From an uncultured Planctomycetales bacterium (lineage in GTDB: Bacteria > Planctomycetota > Planctomycetia > Isosphaerales > Isosphaeraceae), in contig CAIYJE010000067.1 in NCBI GenBank assembly GCA_903926465.1, positions 186,001-250,000 on the forward strand: a stretch of 64,000 bases of DNA. The letters are read 5' to 3'. Shown piece after piece: positions 9,073 to 16,904 of this stretch. Within the stretch, counting starts at the first letter, position 1; each line of letters starts with the position of its first letter. The notes beneath the pieces were generated by a model, which saw only the letters and a program-made list of their open reading frames with translations, had not been told where the DNA came from and searched no databases. Made by a program: the position numbers and the translations under genes.

Positions 9073-9954
9073 TCAGACCTTGCGGAGTTGATCGGCACGG
9101 GCGGCCAGTTTGATAACGGCCGATTGGAACAGCCCACGTGTGTTGGCACTTGCCACCTTGTAGCTTTCCAGGAAGCCTTCGGCGTTTGTCCAATTGACAA
9201 CTTCAATGACCTGTCTGGCCATCACCTGAAGCATCTCGTCAATTGTGGGGGCGGCTGGTGCAATGGGTGGAGCATTCGCCAAGGCTTTGGCATCTGGGGT
9301 TTCTTCGTCCCAGGGTGCGGTCACCTTGCGAGGCATGTCTCGCCCTTGGGAAGCGCCACCACCGCTTTCATCCCAGGGAGCATCGCCCCCTTTGGCCCGC
9401 ACGCCGGACTCGGGCTCAGCGCCACCGGCCAGGTTACTGATGGGCTTGCGTTCATTGGGATCTTTGGGAAGCGAGGGGTACTTTTTGCCATCGGATCCCA
9501 CGCGAATTTCGCCCACGGGAATCTGGGCGCTTTCGATCAGTTGCTTGCGGATCTTGGCAACGAGTTCGCGTCCCACATAGAGCTCTTCGGCCAGGTGCCG
9601 GTCTGATCGCTCGTGGTGCAGGCGGAGTTTCAGCTCAATTGCCCTGCGCCGTTCAGAGCGGGTGAGTGGAAGCCCGTGGTGGAGATTTGCGCCCGAGACA
9701 AAGTCGAGAGCCTCTTCCAGGGTGCCTTCGATCACCTCGGCCTTGATTCGTGGTTTTCCCAGAGTCACAGCCGCCGCGTGTCGGTGTATACCATCGGCAA
9801 GCAGTAACTCGCCATCGACCTCATACACCGTAACCGGCGGTAACCGGTCCCAGGCCTCCATGTAGCGCTCGACTGTGTCTTGATCCAGCCGGTCACGAAG
9901 GTTCATGCGTGGGTCGAGAACGAGGTCATCGACTGGTAGTTCTCGGATCTTCAT
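9073..9954 (-). CDS. ParB-like nuclease-domain protein with HTH (orphan)
   Basis: The 293-residue protein opens with a ParB/Spo0J N-terminal fold: MKIRELPVDDLVLDPRMN, then LLADGIHRHAAAV, equivalent to the GXXR box, in the first 75 residues. An HTH-like stretch (SDRHLAEELYVGRELVAKIR) follows near 120-140. The middle is a low-complexity Gly/Ala/Pro linker, and the last about 60 residues form a putative helical domain. There is no parA beside it, so it is more likely a gene regulator or specialised DNA-binding protein than the chromosome-partition ParB. The frame is open further upstream to 10524, but the ATG at 9954 has a clear GAGGAAA ribosome site and the upstream translation looks non-coding. 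Confidence 0.75.
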   Translation of the reverse strand: MKIRELPVDDLVLDPRMNLRDRLDQDTVERYMEAWDRLPPVTVYEVDGELLLADGIHRHAAAVTLGKPRIKAEVIEGTLEEALDFVSGANLHHGLPLTRSERRRAIELKLRLHHERSDRHLAEELYVGRELVAKIRKQLIESAQIPVGEIRVGSDGKKYPSLPKDPNERKPISNLAGGAEPESGVRAKGGDAPWDESGGGASQGRDMPRKVTAPWDEETPDAKALANAPPIAPAAPTIDEMLQVMARQVIEVVNWTNAEGFLESYKVASANTRGLFQSAVIKLAARADQLRKV

Positions 9955-10164
9955 CAACGTTTCCTCTTCGCCAGCTACTCTGCAGTTGAGAGCCTTGGGC
10001 ACTTGTCTGCCACGGTGCATCGTTCTTAAGATCGACCTCCGTTCCGCCACTCGCTTTGGCGTTTCTTGGGTATTTTCAGCGGGCCAGTCTCCTGATCGGG
10101 ACCACCGTTCTAGCTGCAAAAACCGGGTTTTCCTGTTCTGGTGATTGAACGACCGAGGCGTCTT

Positions 10165-11061
10165 ATGCGGATCATTCTGACTGGCGGCGGTGGGCAGCTT
10201 GGAACCTACGTCCGTGACGAGCTGATCAACTCTTCGCACACGCTTGAAGCCTGGGGCCGATCGCCAGATTCCGGAACTCATCCGTTTGCATTGAGGCCGG
10301 TGGATCTGTGTGACCATGCCACGGTTCGCTCGGCCCTGGAGGCGTTTCGACCGGATGTCATTCTGCACCTTGCCGCGATATCCAAGCCCGCGCTGGTGCT
10401 GGCCGACCCGGCCGAGGCCTGGCGGGTTAACGTCGAAGGGACTCGCATCCTTTGCGATTGGTGCCGGGTTTCCGGTTGTCGGCTGGTATTCACGTCCACG
10501 GACATGGTTTTTGATGGCAACCATGCGCCGTATCGCGAGGACGCTCAGCCGGCACCGGCCAACGAGTATGGGCGAACCAAGGGGCAGGGGGAGCAGCTTG
10601 TGCTAGCGATACCGACCGGCATGGTGGTTCGGATTCCGTTGCTCTATGGACCGACCCGCTGTAACCGGCCGAGCTTTTATGATCATAGTTTGAATGCGCT
10701 CGATACAGGGCAGCGGCAGCTTTTCTTTGAGGACGAATACCGGACACCGCTGGATTTGCAGACCGCCGCCCGACTGCTGATTGGGCTCTCGGAAAGCCAG
10801 GCGGTAGGAACCGTCCACCTGGGCGGCCCTGAACGCATGAGCCGGCTGGAGTTGATGAAGCGGGTGGCGCGGAAACTGGGCATTGATGAGCGGCTGATTG
10901 GCGGCAACCGTTTGAACGATCATCCGGGCATCGAGCCACGCCCGGCCGATACCACGATGATTTCTGAACGGATTTCCGAGTTGGTGCCTGGTGTTCCACG
11001 CCCAACGGTGGAGCAAGCGGTTGCCCAGATGCACCCTCAACGGTTGATCCCCGAGGGCTGA
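10165..11061 (+). CDS. RmlD-like SDR (dTDP-4-dehydrorhamnose reductase family)
   Basis: This 298-residue extended/atypical SDR has a Rossmann motif TGGGGQLG at residues 6-13, a D-rich NAD(P) region, the active-site segment TDMVFDG, and YGRTKGQGE with the catalytic Tyr-X3-Lys. The family reduces dTDP-4-keto sugars to deoxysugars for surface polysaccharides, and some members are MAT2B-like. No rmlABC genes are nearby, so the substrate is uncertain. The ATG at 10165 is preferred over GTG 10141: GAGG lies seven bases before it, and the fold begins at MRIILTGG. It is divergent from the ParB-like gene and convergent with the amidase, whose stop lies only 15 bp away. Confidence 0.75.
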   Translation: MRIILTGGGGQLGTYVRDELINSSHTLEAWGRSPDSGTHPFALRPVDLCDHATVRSALEAFRPDVILHLAAISKPALVLADPAEAWRVNVEGTRILCDWCRVSGCRLVFTSTDMVFDGNHAPYREDAQPAPANEYGRTKGQGEQLVLAIPTGMVVRIPLLYGPTRCNRPSFYDHSLNALDTGQRQLFFEDEYRTPLDLQTAARLLIGLSESQAVGTVHLGGPERMSRLELMKRVARKLGIDERLIGGNRLNDHPGIEPRPADTTMISERISELVPGVPRPTVEQAVAQMHPQRLIPEG

Positions 11062-11076
11062 CAGAGGCCAGCCGGC

Positions 11077-12471
11077 TTATTGAACTGTGGCATGGGTCTG
11101 GTGCCAGGCAGAGGCCGCCTGGTAAGCCAGCCCAATCGCCAGCAGGCGGTTTTCCGACCAGGCGCGGCCGTCGAGTTGAATGCTGGTGGGTAGCCCGTCA
11201 TCGGTCAGGCCGGTAGGCAACACCAGGGCTGGAGTTCCGCACAGGTTGCCGGGCCCGCCCAGTGACTTGGCATCATAGGTTGAGGACCAGTCCCCTTCGG
11301 CCGGAGGTGCGGCCGATTCGGTGGCCACGGTCAGCACGGCATCGTACGGGGCAAGAAACGCGTCCAAGATCCGGCAGAGTTTGGTGCGGACCCGTTGCGC
11401 TCTCAGGTATTCCGTGGCCAGCAGCGTCTGATCGCAGAAGCCACCAATTCGATCCTCGGGCGCAGTGAGTTCGAACACCTTGCTGGAATCGATCAGCTCT
11501 TCAAAAGCCGATGCACACTCGGCCGAGATAATCATTGAGGCGGTCTCTGTCCAGGGCTGGACCGGAAGCTCGATCTCTTCGATTGTGCCGAGGTTTTGGA
11601 ACACGTCGAGGGCACGTTCAAAGTTCTTGCGAACTTCGGGCTGGGCTTTGGCCACACCGTCTTTCAGAATCGCCAGTTTGTAAGGCCGTGCCGGGTGATC
11701 CGCCGGCGGATAGGCGTAAGTGTGTGGAGCGGAGGTGGGGTCGGCCATGTCGGGCCCGGCAATGGCGTTAAGCACCAGGCCGCAATCATGCGCAGATCGT
11801 GTCATCGGGCCGATCTTGTCATGGGTCCAGGCCAACGCCATGGCGCCCGCTCGGGACACCCGCCCGTAGGTTGGCCTGAGACCGGACAGGCCGCAGTAAC
11901 TGGCCGGGGTGGTGATACTGCCCCAGGTTTCTGTGCCAATGGCGAACGGTACCAGGCCGGCCGCTACGGCGGCCCCAGAACCAGACGAACTGCCGCCCGC
12001 CCATTTGTTAGGGTTCCAGGGGTTGCGAGCTGGTCCGCTGAAGCTGGCATTCGCCTGGCGATATCCCATGCCGCCCGCCAGTTCGACCATCGCCAGCTTG
12101 GCAATCAGAACCGCGCCCGCTTCACGGAGTCTTGTGATCACCGTGGCGTCCTGATCGATGATCTGGTCGCGATACGGGCCCGCACCCCATGAGGTGGGAA
12201 TCTCCTTCGTGGCCAGCAGATCCTTGGCACCGAACGGAATACCGTGGAGCGGCCCTCGGTCTCGGCCGGCTTTGAGCTCGGCATCTGCCTGGGCTGCCTG
12301 TTTCATGGCCAGTTCCGGGGTGAGCCGGACCAGGCAATTGAATCGGCCTGCCTGTTTTTCAAGCCTTTGCAGGAAAAAACTGGTCAGAGTTGTGGCTGTC
12401 AACTCGCCGGAACGCAACCGTACGCCCAGGGCGGGCAGCAGACTGAACGCCAGATCCTCATCCCGCGACAT
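11077..12471 (-). CDS. Amidase-signature family hydrolase
   Basis: The 464-residue enzyme carries the Ser-cisSer-Lys triad of the amidase signature family: Lys 83 in PFGAKD, the Ser-rich GGSSSGSGAAVAAG near 159-172, and the nucleophile Ser 185 in ETWGSITTPAS. The family hydrolyses amides; GatA, fatty-acid amidases and others belong to it. There is no gatB or gatC nearby and the adjacent genes encode a peptidase and an amino-acid permease, so a catabolic or peptide amidase is more likely than GatA. The ATG at 12471 was chosen; a TTG two codons earlier has a closer AGGAG and is possible. It is the last gene of the minus-strand run. Confidence 0.85.
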   Translation of the reverse strand: MSRDEDLAFSLLPALGVRLRSGELTATTLTSFFLQRLEKQAGRFNCLVRLTPELAMKQAAQADAELKAGRDRGPLHGIPFGAKDLLATKEIPTSWGAGPYRDQIIDQDATVITRLREAGAVLIAKLAMVELAGGMGYRQANASFSGPARNPWNPNKWAGGSSSGSGAAVAAGLVPFAIGTETWGSITTPASYCGLSGLRPTYGRVSRAGAMALAWTHDKIGPMTRSAHDCGLVLNAIAGPDMADPTSAPHTYAYPPADHPARPYKLAILKDGVAKAQPEVRKNFERALDVFQNLGTIEEIELPVQPWTETASMIISAECASAFEELIDSSKVFELTAPEDRIGGFCDQTLLATEYLRAQRVRTKLCRILDAFLAPYDAVLTVATESAAPPAEGDWSSTYDAKSLGGPGNLCGTPALVLPTGLTDDGLPTSIQLDGRAWSENRLLAIGLAYQAASAWHQTHATVQ

Positions 12472-12492
12472 TGGCAACTCGCTCCTGCATGC

Positions 12493-12885
12493 TTACTCCG
12501 CGTTCGCGCGATAAACCTGAAACGTGGGTGAGGGCTCATCGGCATTGGTCAGTGCCACGGCCTTAAGGGTCTGGCCGCGTTTGACGAGGGCTTCAACGTC
12601 TCTGCGGATCGAAACCCGCGCGGCGTCATCTAGTCTGGCCCCGTGTCGGGCTACAATTAGCGCCAGGCGTGCGTCCACCTCGGCCTGGAACGGATCAACC
12701 TCCAAGACCGGTTCAGAATCAACGGCATTCACTAGCTCGGCGGCCAGTGACGCTCCAGTGACCCCAACGCCAGAAGCCAGCAAGGTGCGGAACACGAAGG
12801 CGCGGCGAGGCATGGCCGTCTGCGCAGGCTCGGGGCGGTATTGCTGAGGAACGAAGGTCTCACGATCCTCGTTGAGACTACGCAT
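12493..12885 (-). CDS. Small exported protein with Tat-like signal, function unknown
   Basis: From the ATG at 12885 (GGAG about eight bases upstream) this encodes 130 residues. Residues about 21-47 look like a twin-arginine signal (MPRRAFVFRTLLASGVGVTG and a following Ala-rich stretch). The mature part is about 80 residues, helical and charged (VDARLALIVARHGARLDDAARVSIRRDVEALVKRG), without a recognised domain. It overlaps the end of the permease gene by eight bases and precedes the amidase by about 20 bp, so it should be co-translated with them. It could be an accessory subunit of the amidase or of another exported enzyme, but nothing in the sequence proves this. Confidence 0.6.
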   Translation of the reverse strand: MRSLNEDRETFVPQQYRPEPAQTAMPRRAFVFRTLLASGVGVTGASLAAELVNAVDSEPVLEVDPFQAEVDARLALIVARHGARLDDAARVSIRRDVEALVKRGQTLKAVALTNADEPSPTFQVYRANAE

Positions 12886-14377
12886 GAAACACTCTCCGAC
12901 TCGCCGAGTCTGACCGGCTCCTGAAAATCCTGTATGCGGGCATTCCGAGAAGTACGATGGCCAGTCCCGCGAACGATTGCAAGGGGGTTTGCACCAGCAT
13001 GCTGGCCAGCAGGACCAGAGAACCGAGCGCAAACACGATGGGAGTCACGGGATATCCCCATGTCTGGTAAACGCCTGCGCTGGCCGGTTGCACCTTTCTG
13101 AGCCGAAAAACACTCAGGATGCTGAGTAGGTAAAACACCGTGGCACCAAAAATGACGTAGTTATATAAAAAGTCATAGAGGGGCGTGTCATGCAAGGCTG
13201 CCCAGGTTGTCTGGATCCAGGGTGGCACAGAACCGACCGCCGGTGGAGGGACCAAGATGAACAGGCTGGCGGCAATCACCAGGACGATGGCCCAGGCGGT
13301 CTGGACGGCAATGGCCCGTGCCGGAGTGCCACGGCCCGAACTGATATGTGCAAGACTTGCGGGAAAGACTCCATCCCGAGCCATGGCAAAGTAAACCCGA
13401 GTCCCCGAGAGCACGTTTCCATTAAGCGCGATCAGCGTGGAGGTCATCACAATCAAGCAGATTGCCACCTGCCCCTGTGCACCCAGCAATGTTCTGAAGA
13501 AGTCGGCAGAAACCGCACGCGGGGAACCTCGCTCGGTTGAGGCCGCCGCAATTTCTTCCATCGGCAAAACCAGGTGGTAAACCAGCGTCATGGACATGTA
13601 GAGGAAGATGAGCAGGAACACGCCTGCAATCAAGGTTCGCGGGATGTTCCGTTCGGGCTGGCGGATTTCCTCGGCCAGGCTGGCGGAAACGACCCATCCA
13701 TCATAGGCCCAGAGCACGCTGACCATGGCCTGCATGAACGCCAGAAACTGGATGCTGCCTGTACGGGGTTTCCAGACGGGCGTCAGCAGCGCGGGTTGCG
13801 CTTTGTGCAGCCAGAACGGCAGTACGATCATCGCCAGCAGAGCGCCAACTTTGAGCAATGTGCCCAGGACTTGAAGCGAGCCGCCCCAGCGCGTGCCCAT
13901 GGCGTTGATCAGTCCCACAAGACCGATGGCCAAAACCGCCAGACCGGCTTCGAGCAGGATCGGATTCCAGCCTGCTGGCCACTCCACCAGTTGAACGGCA
14001 TAAATGGCAAACGCGGCCGCCAGGGTGGCCATGGAACCAGAACGGACGATCAGGAACTCGGTCCAGCCAAACAGGAATGCCGGCAGCGGTCCGTAGGCTT
14101 CTCTGAGGTAAACGTAGGCCCCACCGGCGTGAGGCAATCGTGCGGCCAGTTCGGCCAGGGTCAAAGCACCTGCCAAACTGAACAGCCCACCAATGATCCA
14201 GGCAATCAAAATTGGGCCAATGGCCGGCAGTTGCTGGGCGACCCGTGCGGGGACCAGGAAGATTCCGGACCCGATGACCGAGCCAACGATGACGCAGAGC
14301 GCCATGATGGGCCCCAGCGACCGCTCAAGCTGAGGTCGGCCGTGATTGCCAGGATCGGGTGGCGTTGCAGCGATCAC
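12878..14377 (-). CDS. APC-superfamily amino acid permease
   Basis: This 499-residue membrane protein has about 12 transmembrane segments. The first helix carries the substrate-binding motif GSVIGSGIFLVP (residues about 32-43) typical of the APC/LAT branch, and the cytoplasmic loop SLAEEIRQPERNIPRTL is characteristic of the family. It imports or exchanges amino acids through the inner membrane; which ones cannot be told. The start codon overlaps the stop of the upstream M28 peptidase (ATGA type), and its end overlaps the small Tat-like gene. That coupling suggests uptake of amino acids released by the peptidase. Confidence 0.92.
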   Translation of the reverse strand: MIAATPPDPGNHGRPQLERSLGPIMALCVIVGSVIGSGIFLVPARVAQQLPAIGPILIAWIIGGLFSLAGALTLAELAARLPHAGGAYVYLREAYGPLPAFLFGWTEFLIVRSGSMATLAAAFAIYAVQLVEWPAGWNPILLEAGLAVLAIGLVGLINAMGTRWGGSLQVLGTLLKVGALLAMIVLPFWLHKAQPALLTPVWKPRTGSIQFLAFMQAMVSVLWAYDGWVVSASLAEEIRQPERNIPRTLIAGVFLLIFLYMSMTLVYHLVLPMEEIAAASTERGSPRAVSADFFRTLLGAQGQVAICLIVMTSTLIALNGNVLSGTRVYFAMARDGVFPASLAHISSGRGTPARAIAVQTAWAIVLVIAASLFILVPPPAVGSVPPWIQTTWAALHDTPLYDFLYNYVIFGATVFYLLSILSVFRLRKVQPASAGVYQTWGYPVTPIVFALGSLVLLASMLVQTPLQSFAGLAIVLLGMPAYRIFRSRSDSASRRVFHA

Positions 14378-16743
14378 GGCTTCACCGGCATGGTGTTGGC
14401 GAGCTTGGCGGCCTGGGCGAGCTCGTTTGCCGCGGCCGCGATCCGTTCCGACAGAATGCGAGCCTGTTCCGCCATCATCGTGGCATCTCCTTCCTGCACC
14501 GCTTGGCGCAGGCCGGGCAACGTCCAGGGGGCATAGCCGGTGGTCAGCCCTGGGGCAAGCAGCGTGTGGCGGAACCAGGGGCGGCCTGGCAATCCGCCAG
14601 GGTGGAGGAATGCTCGTTCAACCTGGGTCAGCGAATCGTTGAGTTTCTCAAGGGTGTCTGGGTCCAGGGGGTTCCGGGTGCGTAGGGAAGAGGTGGCCGA
14701 ATCGGCCGCCTTGGCTTTCTCTTCGAAGGTTTTGACGGCCGAGATCACGGCGTCGAGGCCCACGATCTCGAACGGCTTGCCACTGGACCTGGCCTTGCGA
14801 ACCGCGATCGAGCGAAGGTCATCAACCTGTTCGCGCAGGAAGCGGGCATAGGGTGTGAACGTGAGTGGGACCACGTCGCTGCTGGCCGCCCGCATCAGGA
14901 TGCGGGTGTAGAGTCTGGCGGCCGTGGCATGAGTCAGGAACTCTGGATCGCCAAACTTCTCCATCCAGAAGAAGTTATCGTAAACCGAGTGATACACGCC
15001 GTATCGTCCGCCAAAACCGGCATCGACCGCGGGAATTCCCAGGTGATCGACAAATGCCGTGAAGTCTGATCCAGAGCCCAGCGGGGTCAGTTGTGGCTCA
15101 AAATCTGTGGGAACCTCGACTTTAGCCGGGCTGGAGGTGGGGTTGGTGGTTGCCTCCCAGACGCCGGGGTCGAGTGAGACGGGGCTTTCTGCCCAGGTTT
15201 TGCGCTGGTGTTCAAGCCACTCATAAATCAGGGGGCGTCCGGTGCGCGGTTCCTGGACCTGGCCGGCCGCGGAAACAAACAAGTCACGCAAGGAGGGAAC
15301 ACCTGCGACGGAGAGTTCGTGGCCCGACACGGCGGAATCTACGTTCACCATGAGTACGGCTTTCCGGCCAAGCATGGTGGCGGATTCTTCGGCCCATTCG
15401 GTGGACCCCACAAGTCCGTACTCTTCGCCGTCCCAGCTTCCGTACACAATGCTTCGTCTGGGCTTCCAGCCGGCTTTAACTGCTTCGCCGAGCGCACGAC
15501 AGGTTTCGAGCGTGGCGGCCGTGCCGCTGCCCGGATCAACGGCGCCGTAGGTCCAGGCGTCTCGGTGATTTCCGAGCATGATCCAGCGTTCAGGCTCAAC
15601 GGCACCGTCTAGCCTTCCGATCACGTTCCAGATGGTGCGTAGCTTGTAATCCATCTGGATGGCCATTCGCACTTCCACGGGGCCTGGGCCAACGTGGTAG
15701 GCAAATGGCAACCCGCCTTGCCAGCCGCCAGGGACCTCGGGGCCGGCAAGCTGTTCAAGAATTGGCCTGGCTGCCTGGTAGGAAATTGGGAGCGAGGGAA
15801 TGGCAGCGAAGTATTCTTTGCGTTTCAGGTTGGTCTGTTTTTCCCACTGGGCCACGGCGTCGCCAGCGCGTGGCTTGCGGCCGCCGGGCGGAGGTACGTC
15901 ATCGCCAACGGGCGTATCGAGCGGGAAGCCGTTCACCGGGTCGAACGGGAGTCTTTTGCCGTTACGGAGTGAAGGCCAGCCTGGTGTGGTTGGGTCGCCC
16001 GGTCCAAGCGAGAGGAACTGAACACTTCCACGCTGGATTGCGGATTGGGGACGGTACGGCCCTTTGGGATAAACATCGCCACGCATGTAGCCGTCATCGG
16101 CCGGGTCGGAAAAAATCAAAACGCCCACGGCCCCTCGGCGCTGCGCATTCAAGACCTTGAGGCCGCGAAACAGGCCGCCGTAACGAAGCAGGGCAATCTT
16201 TCCTTTGACGTCGATGCCGAGCGTGGCGAGCTTGTCGAAGTCTTCATTGCTCCCCTGGTTGGCGTACACCACCTGCGCGGTAACATCGCCCGAGGCACCG
16301 TAGCCGTGGAAGGCCGGGAAGGCACCTGGGCTGGCAGAATCTTTGTCTTCCGGGTGGGGTTCTTCGATCACGGGTAGGTCCACGGGATCGGGCCTGACGA
16401 TGGCGAGCTTGACGGACTCAATCACCGGGTAGTTAAGCAGGCACTCATATTCAGAGAGGTCGGCTTTCCAGCCCCACTCACGCAGCTTGTCTCGCACATA
16501 GAGAGCGTTCTGGTAATCGGCCGGGGTGCCGGCCACGTGCGGCTCTTCGGTCAAAAATCTTAACCAGGCCCGGGCTTGCTCTGGGCTGGGAATAGCCGCA
16601 GCCCGTTCTTCTTGAACCAGGTAATCTTGCAACCCCTCGACCCGAAAGCCGGGTGGCGGGTCGGCCTGGGCCAGGCAGTTGCAGGGAACGATTCCTGCGC
16701 CAAGGAACAGAAAAATCAGGGGGGCAAGCTGGGTGCGCAACAT
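14374..16743 (-). CDS. Secreted M28 zinc peptidase, glutamate carboxypeptidase II/transferrin-receptor-like
   Basis: The 789-residue protein has an N-terminal signal (hydrophobic residues 8-23). A protease-associated (PA) domain covers roughly 150-330. The M28 catalytic core has Zn-ligand motifs LGNHRDAW (His 393), VDPGSGTA, DGEEYGLVGS and YHSVYDN, and a helical dimerisation domain forms the C-terminus. This order matches glutamate carboxypeptidase II (NAALADase), which removes C-terminal Glu from peptides or folate polyglutamates; the substrate here is unknown. It lies at the head of a coupled run (peptidase, permease, Tat-like protein, amidase) that suggests extracellular peptide or amide use. 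All metal ligands appear intact. Confidence 0.92.
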   Translation of the reverse strand: MLRTQLAPLIFLFLGAGIVPCNCLAQADPPPGFRVEGLQDYLVQEERAAAIPSPEQARAWLRFLTEEPHVAGTPADYQNALYVRDKLREWGWKADLSEYECLLNYPVIESVKLAIVRPDPVDLPVIEEPHPEDKDSASPGAFPAFHGYGASGDVTAQVVYANQGSNEDFDKLATLGIDVKGKIALLRYGGLFRGLKVLNAQRRGAVGVLIFSDPADDGYMRGDVYPKGPYRPQSAIQRGSVQFLSLGPGDPTTPGWPSLRNGKRLPFDPVNGFPLDTPVGDDVPPPGGRKPRAGDAVAQWEKQTNLKRKEYFAAIPSLPISYQAARPILEQLAGPEVPGGWQGGLPFAYHVGPGPVEVRMAIQMDYKLRTIWNVIGRLDGAVEPERWIMLGNHRDAWTYGAVDPGSGTAATLETCRALGEAVKAGWKPRRSIVYGSWDGEEYGLVGSTEWAEESATMLGRKAVLMVNVDSAVSGHELSVAGVPSLRDLFVSAAGQVQEPRTGRPLIYEWLEHQRKTWAESPVSLDPGVWEATTNPTSSPAKVEVPTDFEPQLTPLGSGSDFTAFVDHLGIPAVDAGFGGRYGVYHSVYDNFFWMEKFGDPEFLTHATAARLYTRILMRAASSDVVPLTFTPYARFLREQVDDLRSIAVRKARSSGKPFEIVGLDAVISAVKTFEEKAKAADSATSSLRTRNPLDPDTLEKLNDSLTQVERAFLHPGGLPGRPWFRHTLLAPGLTTGYAPWTLPGLRQAVQEGDATMMAEQARILSERIAAAANELAQAAKLANTMPVKP

Positions 16744-16904
16744 GGTGCAAGCGGATCCCGAGTGGATCGGGGCTGTAGACCCTGGAAGCGGTCAGACCGT
16801 TTATTTCAAACGGGCCACGCTCCGAGTGCACTGAGCATACGACACCGGGTGAGCCTGATTCTAGAGAGGTTTCCGTTCAAACGCCGAGGATTCTTGCGTG
16901 GAAA

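Noticed and set aside
9955-10524. Upstream extension of the ParB-like frame on the minus strand (to residue 483)
   Set aside because: The added 190 residues are Arg/Pro/Gln-rich without fold and overlap the oppositely oriented SDR gene. The ATG at 9954 has a clear ribosome site.
13574-14536. 320-residue plus-strand open frame rich in Gln/Arg
   Set aside because: It is opposite the APC permease and its composition is a shadow of that gene.
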